DNA of 64,000 nucleotides from Flavobacterium sp. (GTDB lineage: Bacteria; Bacteroidota; Bacteroidia; Flavobacteriales; Flavobacteriaceae): NCBI RefSeq assembly GCF_004295795.1, contig NZ_SEBR01000005.1, positions 1 to 64,000 on the forward strand, in the 5' to 3' direction. Shown one piece after another: positions 50,961 to 59,981 of the stretch. The notes beneath the pieces are model-generated. The model saw only the letters and a program-made list of their open reading frames with translations. It had not been told where the DNA came from and did not search any database. Each line of letters opens with the position of its first letter. Positions within the stretch are counted from its first letter, which is position 1. A program made the position numbers and the translations under genes.

Positions 50961-51179
50961 CAAATTCCAAAATTCAAATTCCGATCTGTTTTGAAACGAC
51001 GTCATGGAATTTTCTTTGAAGAAAACAGCTTGATGAATTTGCAGCATTTGTAACGAGATCTGTTGCAATAAATTGGAATTTCGGATTTTAGTTTTGATTA
51101 CTTCAAAATTACTCTCAATTAAATCACAATTTTTACGTGATTTAGAGAATATTGGAATTTGGTCTTTGGAATTTGGGAT
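50961..51179. repeat. Inverted heptamer arrays before lspA
   Basis: Left arm 50961-50982: CAAATTC, CAAAATT, CAAATTC. Right arm 51152-51179: TTGGAAT, TTGGTCT, TTGGAAT, TTGGGAT. They are reverse-complement families, about 170 bp apart, with a non-coding core. The unit matches the array at 9922-9990. Confidence 0.65.
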
Positions 51180-51196
51180 TTTCCCCTTTACTTTTG
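51165..51196 (+). promoter_or_regulatory. lspA promoter, minus-33 element inside the heptamer array
   Basis: TTTG (51165-51168), 20 nt, TACTTTTG (51189-51196), a full match to the Bacteroidota consensus. The TTTG spans the junction of the second and third heptamers. The start codon follows 19 nt after the minus-7 box. Confidence 0.7.
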
Positions 51197-51215
51197 CCGC
51201 TTTAACAACTACTGC

Positions 51216-51848
51216 ATGTCATTACGTAACGCGTACCTGCTCATTTTCTTGGTGTTGATCGTAGATCAGTTCAGCAAAATCTATATCAAAACCAATTTTC
51301 TTCATGGAGAAGAAGTTCGCGTTTTCGAATGGTTCCGCGTTTTGTTCATCGAAAACGAAGGAATGGCTTGGGGAACGAAAATTCCGGGCACTTACGGCAA
51401 GCTTATCTTGACGGTTTTCCGATTGTTGGCCGTAGTCGGAATCGGCTATTGGCTGTGGACGGCGGTAAAGTCGAACAGCTCGCGATATCTCGTCGTGGCA
51501 ATCGCTTTGATTTTCGCCGGAGCGCTTGGAAACATCATCGACTCTGTCTTTTACGGCGTCCTGTTTTCAACCAGCCACGGACAACTAGCAGAATTGATGT
51601 CGCCTCAGCCGTACGGAACTTGGTTTCACGGAAAAGTGGTCGACATGCTGTATTTCCCGATCATCGAAGACTACACGATGCCAACTTGGGTTCCGATTTG
51701 GGGCGGAAAACAGATCACGTTTTTCAACGCCATTTTCAACATTGCCGATACGGCGATCTCAGTAGGCGTAGGAATTTTGATCGTGTTCAACAAACGCGCT
51801 TTCCACAAGAAAGAAGATCCGGCGATGCCCGTTTCTGACGAAATCTAA
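51216..51848 (+). CDS. lspA: Lipoprotein signal peptidase
   Basis: A 210-residue inner-membrane aspartic protease that removes signal peptides from prolipoproteins. Four spans; catalytic Asp in GALGNIIDSVFYG and in NIADTAISVG. Length and motifs fit. The window encodes several lipoproteins that would need it. ATG at 51216 begins the first span region; a longer frame to 51159 is unlikely because it crosses the promoter. The end overlaps the minus-strand gene by 4 bp. Confidence 0.95.
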   Translation: MSLRNAYLLIFLVLIVDQFSKIYIKTNFLHGEEVRVFEWFRVLFIENEGMAWGTKIPGTYGKLILTVFRLLAVVGIGYWLWTAVKSNSSRYLVVAIALIFAGALGNIIDSVFYGVLFSTSHGQLAELMSPQPYGTWFHGKVVDMLYFPIIEDYTMPTWVPIWGGKQITFFNAIFNIADTAISVGVGILIVFNKRAFHKKEDPAMPVSDEI

Positions 51849-52411
51849 AACTCGTATGTTTTGTCGGGCGTGACGCAAAAATCAAGTTTGACGTCACTTT
51901 CGAAAACATCTTCCCAAGGTTCGACCGCTTCGAAGAAAGACAGTCCGATCTTGATTGTATCGGGTCGGCATTTGGCCAGGAATCTATCGTAAAAACCTTT
52001 TCCGTAACCCACTCGATTTCCCGTTTCGTCGAAACACAAAAGCGGCACGAAAACCACGTCTATCTTATCTGGCGCGATCTCAATTCCGCTTGACGGTTCT
52101 GGAATTCCGTAAGAATTGACTGCGATTTTTGTGTTGTCCGTAAGCAGGAAATGCGTCATTTCTCGCGTCCCGAAGTCTGATTTTGAAATCAGGATATTTT
52201 TGTCCTTTCCGGAAAGCAGGTGCAAAACCAGTTCAGTGTCGACTTCGTTCTGTTTTTGGATCGGAAGAAAAATGTGGTAAAAATCGTGTTCCCAAATTTG
52301 AAGTTGCAGCAATCGGTTGGCGATCGCAAGGCTTTTTTCCTCGACCTGGCCTGAAGTCAGTTGCAGCCGAAGCGTTTTGTAGGCAATCCGTAAATCCTGT
52401 TTTGTGAACAT
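51845..52411 (-). CDS. 5-formyltetrahydrofolate cyclo-ligase
   Basis: Converts 5-formyltetrahydrofolate to 5,10-methenyltetrahydrofolate with ATP. 188 residues with MFTKQDLRIAYKTLRLQL at the start and the signature VPLLCFDETGNRVGYGKGFYDRFL near residues 135-158. Convergent to lspA, with a 4-bp overlap. Confidence 0.9.
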   Translation of the reverse strand: MFTKQDLRIAYKTLRLQLTSGQVEEKSLAIANRLLQLQIWEHDFYHIFLPIQKQNEVDTELVLHLLSGKDKNILISKSDFGTREMTHFLLTDNTKIAVNSYGIPEPSSGIEIAPDKIDVVFVPLLCFDETGNRVGYGKGFYDRFLAKCRPDTIKIGLSFFEAVEPWEDVFESDVKLDFCVTPDKTYEF

Positions 52412-52505
52412 CTTATAAATTTTCGCTGTTAAAAGTACTTAAAATTCAGTTTTGGACGATTCGCCCGATACTTTAAAACGACCTGATTCGTTACATTTGT
52501 AGACT

Positions 52506-54311
52506 ATGGAATCTCCTACTTTGGCCTTGCAAATACAGACGTTGCCCGATTCTCCGGGCGTGTATCAGTATTACGATAAGGACGAAAAACTGCTTTATGT
52601 CGGGAAAGCGAAAAACCTCAAAAAACGGGTTTCTTCCTATTTCAACAAACTGCACGACAACGCTCGTACCAACGTTATGGTGCGAAAAATCGTCACTATA
52701 AAACACATCGTCGTCTGGAGTGAAAGTGATGCGCTTTTGCTCGAGAACAACATGATCAAGAAGTTGCAGCCGCGGTTCAACGTCATGCTCAAGGACGACA
52801 AGACTTATCCGTGGATCTGCATCAAACGCGAGCCTTTTTCAAGGATTTTCTCGACTCGCAAAATGATAAAGGACGGATCGGAATATTTTGGTCCGTACAC
52901 GAGTTTCAAGACGATTTACACGATTCTGGATATGATCAAGGCGTTGTATCCGTTGCGAACCTGCAATTATGACTTGACGCCGCAAAACATCAAGGCCGGA
53001 AAATTCAAGGTTTGCCTCGAATATCACATCGGGAATTGCAAAGGTCCGTGCGAAGGCCACGAGCCGCTTTCTGTCTATCAGGATCACGTCGACCAGATTC
53101 GCGAGATTCTCAAGGGGAATTTCAAGGACAGTTTGCGCGAGTTCAAACGACAAATGCAGGAATTTGCGTCCGAAATGGAATTCGAGAAAGCGCAGATCAT
53201 GAAAAACAAGATCGACGTTCTCGAAAATTATCAGTCGCGTTCCATGGTTGCGAATCCGAAGATCACCAATGTCGATGTGTTCTCGATCGTGTCTGACGAA
53301 GCCGCGGCTTACATCAATTATCTGCAAATCATGCACGGATCGGTCATTCGATCGCATACTTTGGAACTGAAGAAAAAGCTCGATGAATCGGATGAAGAAC
53401 TGCTCGAGATAGGAATCGTCGAGATCATGGAAAGATTTGAGCTCAAACTCAAGGAAGTCATCGTGCCATTTCAGGTCGATTTGGGCGAGAAGGTCAACAT
53501 CACCGTTCCGCAGCTGGGCGACAAAAAGCAAATTCTGGAACTTTCCATCAGAAATGCGAAATACCATCGCATGGAACAGATGAAACAGATGCAAATCGTC
53601 GATCCGGACCGACACACGACGCGAATCATGGCACAAATGAAAAAAGATTTGCGATTGCCTGCCGAGCCGCGCCACATCGAGTGTTTCGACAACTCGAACA
53701 TTCAGGGAACGAATCCGGTTTCGGCCTGCGTCGTTTTCAAGGACGGAAAACCCAGCAAGCGCGATTATCGCCATTTCAACATAAAAACGGTCGAAGGCCC
53801 GAACGATTTCGCCTCGATGGAAGAAGTCGTTTTCCGTCGTTACAGACGATTGTTGGACGAGAACGAACCGCTTCCGCAATTGATAATCATCGACGGCGGA
53901 AAAGGCCAACTTTCGGCGGCGTTGAAAAGCCTTGAGATTTTGGGCTTGAGAGGAAAAATCTCGATCATCGGGATTGCCAAACGACTCGAGGAATTGTTTT
54001 ATCCGGAAGATCCGATTCCGTTGTATCTCGACAAAAAGTCCGAAACGTTAAAAATCATCCAGCAACTCAGGAACGAGGCGCACCGTTTCGGGATTACGCA
54101 TCACAGGGACAAACGCAGCAAGGGCGCGCTTGTAACGTCTATGGAAACGATTCCGGGAATTGGCGAAAAGACGATGCAGACCTTGATCAGGCACTTCAAA
54201 TCTGTAAAGCGATTGAAAGAAGCCGAAGAATCTGCTATCGCCGAGGTAATCGGACCGTCGAAAGCCAAAAAAATAGTCGAATTTTATCATCCGCAAAACC
54301 AAACGAAATGA
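52506..54311 (+). CDS. uvrC: Excinuclease ABC subunit C
   Basis: Makes the two incisions around DNA lesions in nucleotide excision repair. 601 residues: GIY-YIG nuclease (PGVYQYYDKDEKLLYVGKA) at the start, the UVR motif at about 205-240 (FASEMEFEKAQIMKNKID), an RNase H-like endonuclease (about 380-540; HIECFDNSNIQGTNPVSACVV) and a C-terminal (HhH)2 domain (TIPGIGEKTMQTLIRHF). A TACATTTG minus-7 box lies at 52492-52499, 7 nt before the start. The stop overlaps the next start by 4 bp. Confidence 0.95.
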   Translation: MESPTLALQIQTLPDSPGVYQYYDKDEKLLYVGKAKNLKKRVSSYFNKLHDNARTNVMVRKIVTIKHIVVWSESDALLLENNMIKKLQPRFNVMLKDDKTYPWICIKREPFSRIFSTRKMIKDGSEYFGPYTSFKTIYTILDMIKALYPLRTCNYDLTPQNIKAGKFKVCLEYHIGNCKGPCEGHEPLSVYQDHVDQIREILKGNFKDSLREFKRQMQEFASEMEFEKAQIMKNKIDVLENYQSRSMVANPKITNVDVFSIVSDEAAAYINYLQIMHGSVIRSHTLELKKKLDESDEELLEIGIVEIMERFELKLKEVIVPFQVDLGEKVNITVPQLGDKKQILELSIRNAKYHRMEQMKQMQIVDPDRHTTRIMAQMKKDLRLPAEPRHIECFDNSNIQGTNPVSACVVFKDGKPSKRDYRHFNIKTVEGPNDFASMEEVVFRRYRRLLDENEPLPQLIIIDGGKGQLSAALKSLEILGLRGKISIIGIAKRLEELFYPEDPIPLYLDKKSETLKIIQQLRNEAHRFGITHHRDKRSKGALVTSMETIPGIGEKTMQTLIRHFKSVKRLKEAEESAIAEVIGPSKAKKIVEFYHPQNQTK

Positions 54312-56560
54312 TCCAAACCGCGCAAGATTTTTACAAAAGCCGCTTTTTGCTGGTTTTTTGTCTTGCGTTTTTGTTTCCGATGCTCACTTTCGCCCAAATC
54401 GATTCTGTCGTAAAACCGCGTCCAAAGGTCGGATTGGTCTTGAGCGGAGGCGGCGCCAAAGGTTTTGCGCACATCGGCGTTCTCAAAGTTCTCGAAAAAA
54501 CCGGCGTCAAGATCGATTATATCGGCGGAACGAGCATGGGCGCGATCATCGGCGGACTCTATGCTTCGGGTTACAACGCCACGCAAATCGACTCGATTTT
54601 CCGTCAGACGAATTTCGACGAACTCTTGGGCGATTACATTCCGAGGTCATCGAAAAACTTCTACGGAAAGCGCAACGACGAACTTTACGCTTTGTCGCTT
54701 CCGTTCCAAAAAATGCGAATCGGGATTCCGCGCTCGTATTCCAAAGGAATGTATACGTTCAACCTGATTTCGCGATTGACGCATAACGTTCGCCACGTGC
54801 GCGATTTCAACGAACTTCCGATTCCGTTTTTTTGTATTGCGACAGATATCGAAACCGGAAAGCAGGTTTTGCTGAACAAAGGTTATCTGCCTCAGGCAAT
54901 CCGCGCGAGCGCTGCACTTCCTACGGTTTTCAGCCCGGTCGAACTGAACGGACAATTGCTCGTGGACGGCGGCGTGGCCAACAATTATCCAATCGAGGAA
55001 GTTCGGGCGATGGGCGCCGACATCATCATCGGAGTCGACGTCCAGGACGATCTCAAAGCGCGCGATTACCTTGGCGACGCGACCAAAATCCTGTCGCAGA
55101 TCTCGAATCTCGAGATGATCGAGAAAATGAAGGTCAAAAAAGAACACACCGATATTTACATTCGTCCCGATATGTCGGCTTACAGCGTGATTTCGTTCAG
55201 CAACGGCTCTTCGATAATCGATGAAGGCGAACGTGCAGCTTGGCAACAGGCCGAAAAACTCACGGCGATTTCGGTGAAACGAGGCGCGTATAAACGCGAA
55301 GATATTCCAATCAAAAAAGACAGTCTCGAGATCAAGAACGTGTCGATCGACAAACTCGACAATTTTACGCGGGCTTATATCATCGGGAAACTTCGGTTCA
55401 AGAACGGCAGTAAAATCTGTTATGACGATTTGAGGAACGGCATCGACAATTTGACCGGAACGCAGAATTTCAGCTCGATCACGTACACTTTGGACAAAAC
55501 CGAAAACGGGGACGATCTGCATCTGAACCTGATCGAAAACCCGATTCGCACTTATCTCAAATTCGGGCTTCATTATGACGGATTGTACAAAAGTGGAATT
55601 TTAATGAACGTGACGACAAAACGCGTTTTATTCAAGAACGACGTGGTTTCGGCCGATGTGATTTTGGGAGACAACTTTCGGTATGTGGTTGATTATTATG
55701 TCGATAACGGATTTTATTTCAGCTTCGGATTCCGTTCGCGCTACAACAGTTTCAACAGGAATGTCGGTACCGATTTCAACAACGGCGCAATCCTCGACCA
55801 ACTCGGACTCAATACGTTGAATATCAATTTTTCAGATTTATCGCATCAGGTTTACGTCCAGACTTTGTTCATGCAGAAATTCATGATTGGCGCGGGAATC
55901 GAGTACAAACACCTCAAAATCAAATCGGAAACCATTCAGAACGCCACGATTTCGTCGGTTTTCGAGAAAAGTGATTACGTGAGCGCCTTGGCTTATCTGC
56001 GTTATGATTCTTATGACAATCGCTATTTTCCGAAGAAAGGTTCGTTTTTTTCAACCGATTTCCAATCCTATTTGTACTCTTCGGACTACAACAACAACTT
56101 CAAAAGATTCTCGATCTTGAAGGCCGAAGCCGGAATCGCCAAGACCTTTTTCCGGAAATTCACCACGAAACTCGATGCAGAAGCCGGTTCCGCGGTTGGC
56201 GATCACAGCATTCCGTTTTTCGATTTTATCCTTGGCGGATATGGATTCAACGGCGTGAACAACATCCGACAATTTTACGGATATGATTTCCTGGGCATTT
56301 CGGGCGACAGCTATATAAAGGCCGGAGCGACGCTTGACTACGAGATTTTCCGCAAAAACCACATCAACTTTTCGGCCAACTTCGCCAACATTGGCGACAA
56401 TCTCTACGACGACGGTTCTTGGGTTTCCTGGCCAAAATATACGGGTTACGCGATCGGCTACGGAATGGAAACCGTAATTGGTCCGGTCGAAATCAAATAT
56501 TCGTGGTCGCCGGAACTTCCGAAAGGCTTCACGCAATTCAGCGTCGGATTCTGGTTTTGA
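54308..56560 (+). CDS. Patatin-like phospholipase fused to an outer-membrane barrel
   Basis: A 750-residue protein with a signal peptide (about 1-30), an N-terminal patatin domain (about 38-235), a POTRA-like segment (about 340-410) and a BamA/TamA-type 16-strand barrel (about 415-750) ending FSVGFWF. Catalytic parts: oxyanion loop LSGGGAKGFAH, nucleophile Ser in GTSMGAI, Asp in LVDGGVANNYP. Such fusions (PlpD-like, type Vd-related) expose or secrete the lipase through their own barrel. It shares 4 bp with uvrC, although the two functions appear unrelated. Confidence 0.9.
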   Translation: MIQTAQDFYKSRFLLVFCLAFLFPMLTFAQIDSVVKPRPKVGLVLSGGGAKGFAHIGVLKVLEKTGVKIDYIGGTSMGAIIGGLYASGYNATQIDSIFRQTNFDELLGDYIPRSSKNFYGKRNDELYALSLPFQKMRIGIPRSYSKGMYTFNLISRLTHNVRHVRDFNELPIPFFCIATDIETGKQVLLNKGYLPQAIRASAALPTVFSPVELNGQLLVDGGVANNYPIEEVRAMGADIIIGVDVQDDLKARDYLGDATKILSQISNLEMIEKMKVKKEHTDIYIRPDMSAYSVISFSNGSSIIDEGERAAWQQAEKLTAISVKRGAYKREDIPIKKDSLEIKNVSIDKLDNFTRAYIIGKLRFKNGSKICYDDLRNGIDNLTGTQNFSSITYTLDKTENGDDLHLNLIENPIRTYLKFGLHYDGLYKSGILMNVTTKRVLFKNDVVSADVILGDNFRYVVDYYVDNGFYFSFGFRSRYNSFNRNVGTDFNNGAILDQLGLNTLNINFSDLSHQVYVQTLFMQKFMIGAGIEYKHLKIKSETIQNATISSVFEKSDYVSALAYLRYDSYDNRYFPKKGSFFSTDFQSYLYSSDYNNNFKRFSILKAEAGIAKTFFRKFTTKLDAEAGSAVGDHSIPFFDFILGGYGFNGVNNIRQFYGYDFLGISGDSYIKAGATLDYEIFRKNHINFSANFANIGDNLYDDGSWVSWPKYTGYAIGYGMETVIGPVEIKYSWSPELPKGFTQFSVGFWF

Positions 56561-56652
56561 TGCAAAAACTTCAAAACATTCCGAAGTTTTTTTCAGAAAG
56601 CGATATATTTGGGCTTCAAACAAACCAATCATTTAAATTATAACCCTTTTAT

Positions 56653-58128
56653 ATGTCTATTTGGAAAAGAAAACCATTGACACTGTTGCTGTCAGAAGCT
56701 TCGGAGTCTGAAAAAGGATTGAAAAGAACACTTACGGCCTGGTCGTTGGTCGCTTTGGGAATCGGAGCGATCATTGGAGCAGGTTTGTTCGTTAGAACGG
56801 CCACGGCGGCAGCTCAAAATGCCGGACCATCTGTTACAATAGGATTCATCATCGCGGCTATCGGATGCGCTTTGGCGGGATTGTGTTATGCAGAATTGTC
56901 CTCGTCAATCCCAATCTCGGGTAGCGCGTACACTTACACTTACGCGACTATGGGAGAATTCCTTGCCTGGATTATCGGTTGGGATTTGATTCTTGAATAT
57001 GCTGTTGGGGCTGCGACCGTCGGAATCGCCTGGAGTGAATACTTAAACAATTTACTGGTCTCGGTGCTACATGTCGACCCCATACCTTATGGGTTGTCGC
57101 ACTCGCCGTTTCAGGAATCTGCTACTGGCGAACATGGAATCATCAACTTGCCGGCGCTTGCCATTGTGGCTGCTATTAGTTTGTTGCTGATAAAAGGTAC
57201 AAAGGAATCGGCTTTCGTAAACGGCTTGATCGTTATCGTCAAAGTTGCTATCGTTATCGCCATTATTTTTATCGGATGGCAATTCATCAATCCTATAAAC
57301 CACGCAACTTACATTCCAGAACCTTCGAAATATGTCGACGACGCCGGAGTTTCACACAGTTTTGGCGGCATTCTCGGAATTTTGGGTGCGGCGGGAACGG
57401 TTTTCTTTGCCTTCATCGGATTTGACGCGGTTTCGACTGCGGCTCAAGAAACCAAAAACCCGAAACGCGATATGCCAATCGGTATTCTCGGATCGCTTGC
57501 CGTTTGTACGATTCTCTACATTTTGTTCGCCCATGTCTTGACCGGAGTCGCCACTGTTGAAGATTTCAGATCTGGTGGAAAAGAAGCTTCCGTGGCATTT
57601 GCCATCAATAAGTACATGATCGGTTACGAGTGGCTTGGATCGTTCGTGACGGTCGCCATCTTGGCCGGATTCTCATCTGTGATCCTTGTGATGCTTTTGG
57701 GTCAATCACGCGTTTTTTATGCAATGGGTAAAGACGGACTTTTGCCGAATTTCTTCAGTCACTTACACACGAAATATCAAACGCCTTATAAAGCGAATCT
57801 TGTGATCCTCGTGATCGTCGGACTTTTTGCGGCCTTTATTCCTGGTGATGTGGTTGGTGACATGACAAGTATCGGAACTTTATTCGCATTTATCCTGGTG
57901 TGTATCGCGGTAATCGTACTTCGCAAACGCGAGCCCAATATGGTGAGGGAATTCCGCACACCGTGGGTTCCTTTCGTCCCTATTTTGGGCGTCGCTGTCT
58001 GTTTGGCGATGATTTACGGATTGGGTTGGCTAAACTGGTTGCGACTCGTTGCATGGATGGTTGTCGGCGTCGTTTTCTACTTCTCTTACGGAAGAAAGCA
58101 CAGCAAGCTTAACAAACCATCGAAGTAA
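56653..58128 (+). CDS. APC-family amino-acid permease
   Basis: A 491-residue inner-membrane protein with about twelve spans. The cationic-amino-acid-transporter-like features GIGAIIGAGLFVRTATAA, FFAFIGFDAVSTAAQETKNPKRDMP and FRTPWVPFVPILG are all present. It may import amino acids for the catabolic genes downstream; the substrate is not fixed by sequence. A TATATTTG minus-7 box lies at 56604-56611, and a terminator at 58148. Confidence 0.9.
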   Translation: MSIWKRKPLTLLLSEASESEKGLKRTLTAWSLVALGIGAIIGAGLFVRTATAAAQNAGPSVTIGFIIAAIGCALAGLCYAELSSSIPISGSAYTYTYATMGEFLAWIIGWDLILEYAVGAATVGIAWSEYLNNLLVSVLHVDPIPYGLSHSPFQESATGEHGIINLPALAIVAAISLLLIKGTKESAFVNGLIVIVKVAIVIAIIFIGWQFINPINHATYIPEPSKYVDDAGVSHSFGGILGILGAAGTVFFAFIGFDAVSTAAQETKNPKRDMPIGILGSLAVCTILYILFAHVLTGVATVEDFRSGGKEASVAFAINKYMIGYEWLGSFVTVAILAGFSSVILVMLLGQSRVFYAMGKDGLLPNFFSHLHTKYQTPYKANLVILVIVGLFAAFIPGDVVGDMTSIGTLFAFILVCIAVIVLRKREPNMVREFRTPWVPFVPILGVAVCLAMIYGLGWLNWLRLVAWMVVGVVFYFSYGRKHSKLNKPSK

Positions 58129-58147
58129 ATCCGAAAAGACAAATACC

Positions 58148-58180
58148 AAAACTCCGGCCAATCGACCGGAGTTTTGTTTT
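58148..58180 (+). terminator. Terminator after the permease gene
   Basis: The perfect stem AAAACTCCGG/CCGGAGTTTT with a CCAATCGA loop region is followed by T-rich sequence. Confidence 0.9.
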
Positions 58181-58237
58181 TATAAATTATCCGTAAAAAA
58201 ACACCTCGAAATTTTAATTTTTCCGATATTTGGAGCT

Positions 58238-58300
58238 ATGACACCTTGGAAAGATTTATTGTCGCACCTCAAGTTCATGATCAAGAGAAATCCTGAATGA
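58238..58300 (+). CDS. Possible 20-residue peptide
   Basis: A short frame MTPWKDLLSHLKFMIKRNPE after a sequence with a TTTTTCCGATATTTGG stretch, which includes a near-promoter GATATTTG. It could be amphipathic (hydrophobic Leu/Phe/Met and several Lys/Arg). There is no known homologue I can name and it may be chance. The 240-bp gap around it otherwise shows only the terminator. Confidence 0.2.
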   Translation: MTPWKDLLSHLKFMIKRNPE

Positions 58301-58370
58301 ACAAGCTTTTGCCGACAATTCGCATCGGCCACAGATGCACCTAAAGTGGCAATAATCTAATCTTTCTGTT

Positions 58371-59528
58371 ATGCCTATTTATCACAAACTCGGCGATTTT
58401 CCGCAAAAGCGACATACACAGTTCGAGAAACCGAATGGCGGCCTTTATTACGAGCAATTGTTCGGGACCGAAGGCTTTCACGGACATTCCTCGCTGTTGT
58501 ATCACGTGCACCGTCCGACTCAGGTCAAGGAGATTCTGAGGTCGTATTCGGTCGAGCCGAAAATTGCCATCGACAAGAACATAAAATCCTTGCTTTTCAA
58601 AGGATTCGAGCTAAAACCTGCTGACGATTTCCTCGAAAGCCGAACCGATATGTTGGTGAATTCCGACTGTATTATCGGGCTGGCCGCGCCTAGAAAGTCA
58701 CTTCGTGAGTATTTCTACAAAAACGCCGATTCTGACGAAATGCTGTTCATCCACAAAGGAAGCGGGAAACTGCGCACCATGATGGGCAACATTCAATTCG
58801 AGTATGGCGATTATCTGATCATTCCTCGCGGGATGATTTACCAGATCGATTTCGAAACCGAGGACAATCGCTTGTTTTACGTGGAATCTCACGCGCCGTT
58901 CTACACTCCGAAGCGCTACAAAAATGCTTCGGGACAACTACTTGAGCATTCGCCGTTTTGCGAGCGCGATTTCAAAATGCCGACCGAACTCGAAACGCAC
59001 GACGAAAAAGGCGATTTCGTGATCAAGATCAAAAAGGAAGGCATGTTGCACGAAATGGTTTATGCGACGCATCCGTTTGACGTCGTTGGTTGGGATGGCT
59101 ACAATTTTCCTTACGGATTCTCGATCCACAACTTCGAACCGATTACGGGGCGCGTGCACCAACCGCCTCCGGTGCATCAAACTTTCGAGACTTCGACTTT
59201 TGTCGTCTGTTCTTTCTGTCCGCGTTTGTATGATTATCATCCGAAAGCGATTCCGGCGCCTTACAACCATTCGAACATTGATTCCGATGAGGTTTTGTAC
59301 TATGTAGACGGAGATTTCATGAGCCGGAACAACATCGAACAAGGCCATATCACGTTGCATCCGAAAGGCATTCCGCACGGGCCGGCGCCTGGCGCAATGG
59401 AGCGTTCCATCGGGAAAACCGTAACAGAAGAATTGGCCGTAATGGTCGACACGTTCAAGCCGTTGAAAGTCACCGAGGCCGCGATGGGCTTGGACGATGG
59501 ACAATACTATAAATCCTGGGTAGAATAA
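58371..59528 (+). CDS. hmgA: Homogentisate 1,2-dioxygenase
   Basis: Opens the ring of homogentisate to maleylacetoacetate in tyrosine/phenylalanine breakdown. 385 residues. The iron-site segments near the C-terminus are HSNIDSDEVLYYVDGDF and GHITLHPKGIPHGPAPG; FSIHNFEPITGRVHQPPPVHQTF precedes them. The double-cupin order and length fit the bacterial enzyme. It is followed directly by a small membrane-protein gene and then hppD, the preceding enzyme of the pathway. Maleylacetoacetate isomerase and fumarylacetoacetase are not in the window. Confidence 0.9.
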   Translation: MPIYHKLGDFPQKRHTQFEKPNGGLYYEQLFGTEGFHGHSSLLYHVHRPTQVKEILRSYSVEPKIAIDKNIKSLLFKGFELKPADDFLESRTDMLVNSDCIIGLAAPRKSLREYFYKNADSDEMLFIHKGSGKLRTMMGNIQFEYGDYLIIPRGMIYQIDFETEDNRLFYVESHAPFYTPKRYKNASGQLLEHSPFCERDFKMPTELETHDEKGDFVIKIKKEGMLHEMVYATHPFDVVGWDGYNFPYGFSIHNFEPITGRVHQPPPVHQTFETSTFVVCSFCPRLYDYHPKAIPAPYNHSNIDSDEVLYYVDGDFMSRNNIEQGHITLHPKGIPHGPAPGAMERSIGKTVTEELAVMVDTFKPLKVTEAAMGLDDGQYYKSWVE

Positions 59529-59968
59529 TGTACAAAGAAAAATTGCCTAACGACCAATTGGCGCTGGTTTTCAGTATCATCGCATTGGCGTTGCTGCTTT
59601 TGGGTTGCTGTTGCGGACTTTTTGCGATCGTTTCGCTAGGATTGGCAATTACGGCATTGGTGATCGCAGTTAAAGGACTCAAGTTGTATGACGCGAATCC
59701 CGAAGCTTATGTCGAATCGAGCAAAAACAATCTCACGGCGTCCAAAATCATGGGAATCATCGGGATCGTTCTCAGTGCAGTAATCTTGTTCATACAAATT
59801 GGATATTTCGCTTTGGTCGGAACAATGGCGACTACCGAAAGTTGGAAGACATTTTTGGAGAATCTGGGAAACAATCGCAAAACTGAACGCACTTACGACG
59901 CGACAGACACGATTTACACTGAAATGCCAGTAGACACAGTCGCTACGGACACAATCACATTTGAATAA
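59528..59968 (+). CDS. CCC-motif membrane protein
   Basis: A 146-residue protein with two or three spans. The first (about 11-48) carries LLLGCCCGLFAIVSLGLAI; the second is about 72-98. A 45-residue C-terminal tail is rich in Thr, Glu and Asp. It matches the group named after the Cys-Cys-Cys motif; role unknown. It overlaps the hmgA stop by one base and the hppD start follows closely, so all three are one operon. Confidence 0.75.
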   Translation: MYKEKLPNDQLALVFSIIALALLLLGCCCGLFAIVSLGLAITALVIAVKGLKLYDANPEAYVESSKNNLTASKIMGIIGIVLSAVILFIQIGYFALVGTMATTESWKTFLENLGNNRKTERTYDATDTIYTEMPVDTVATDTITFE

Positions 59969-59981
59969 AAACAAACACATC

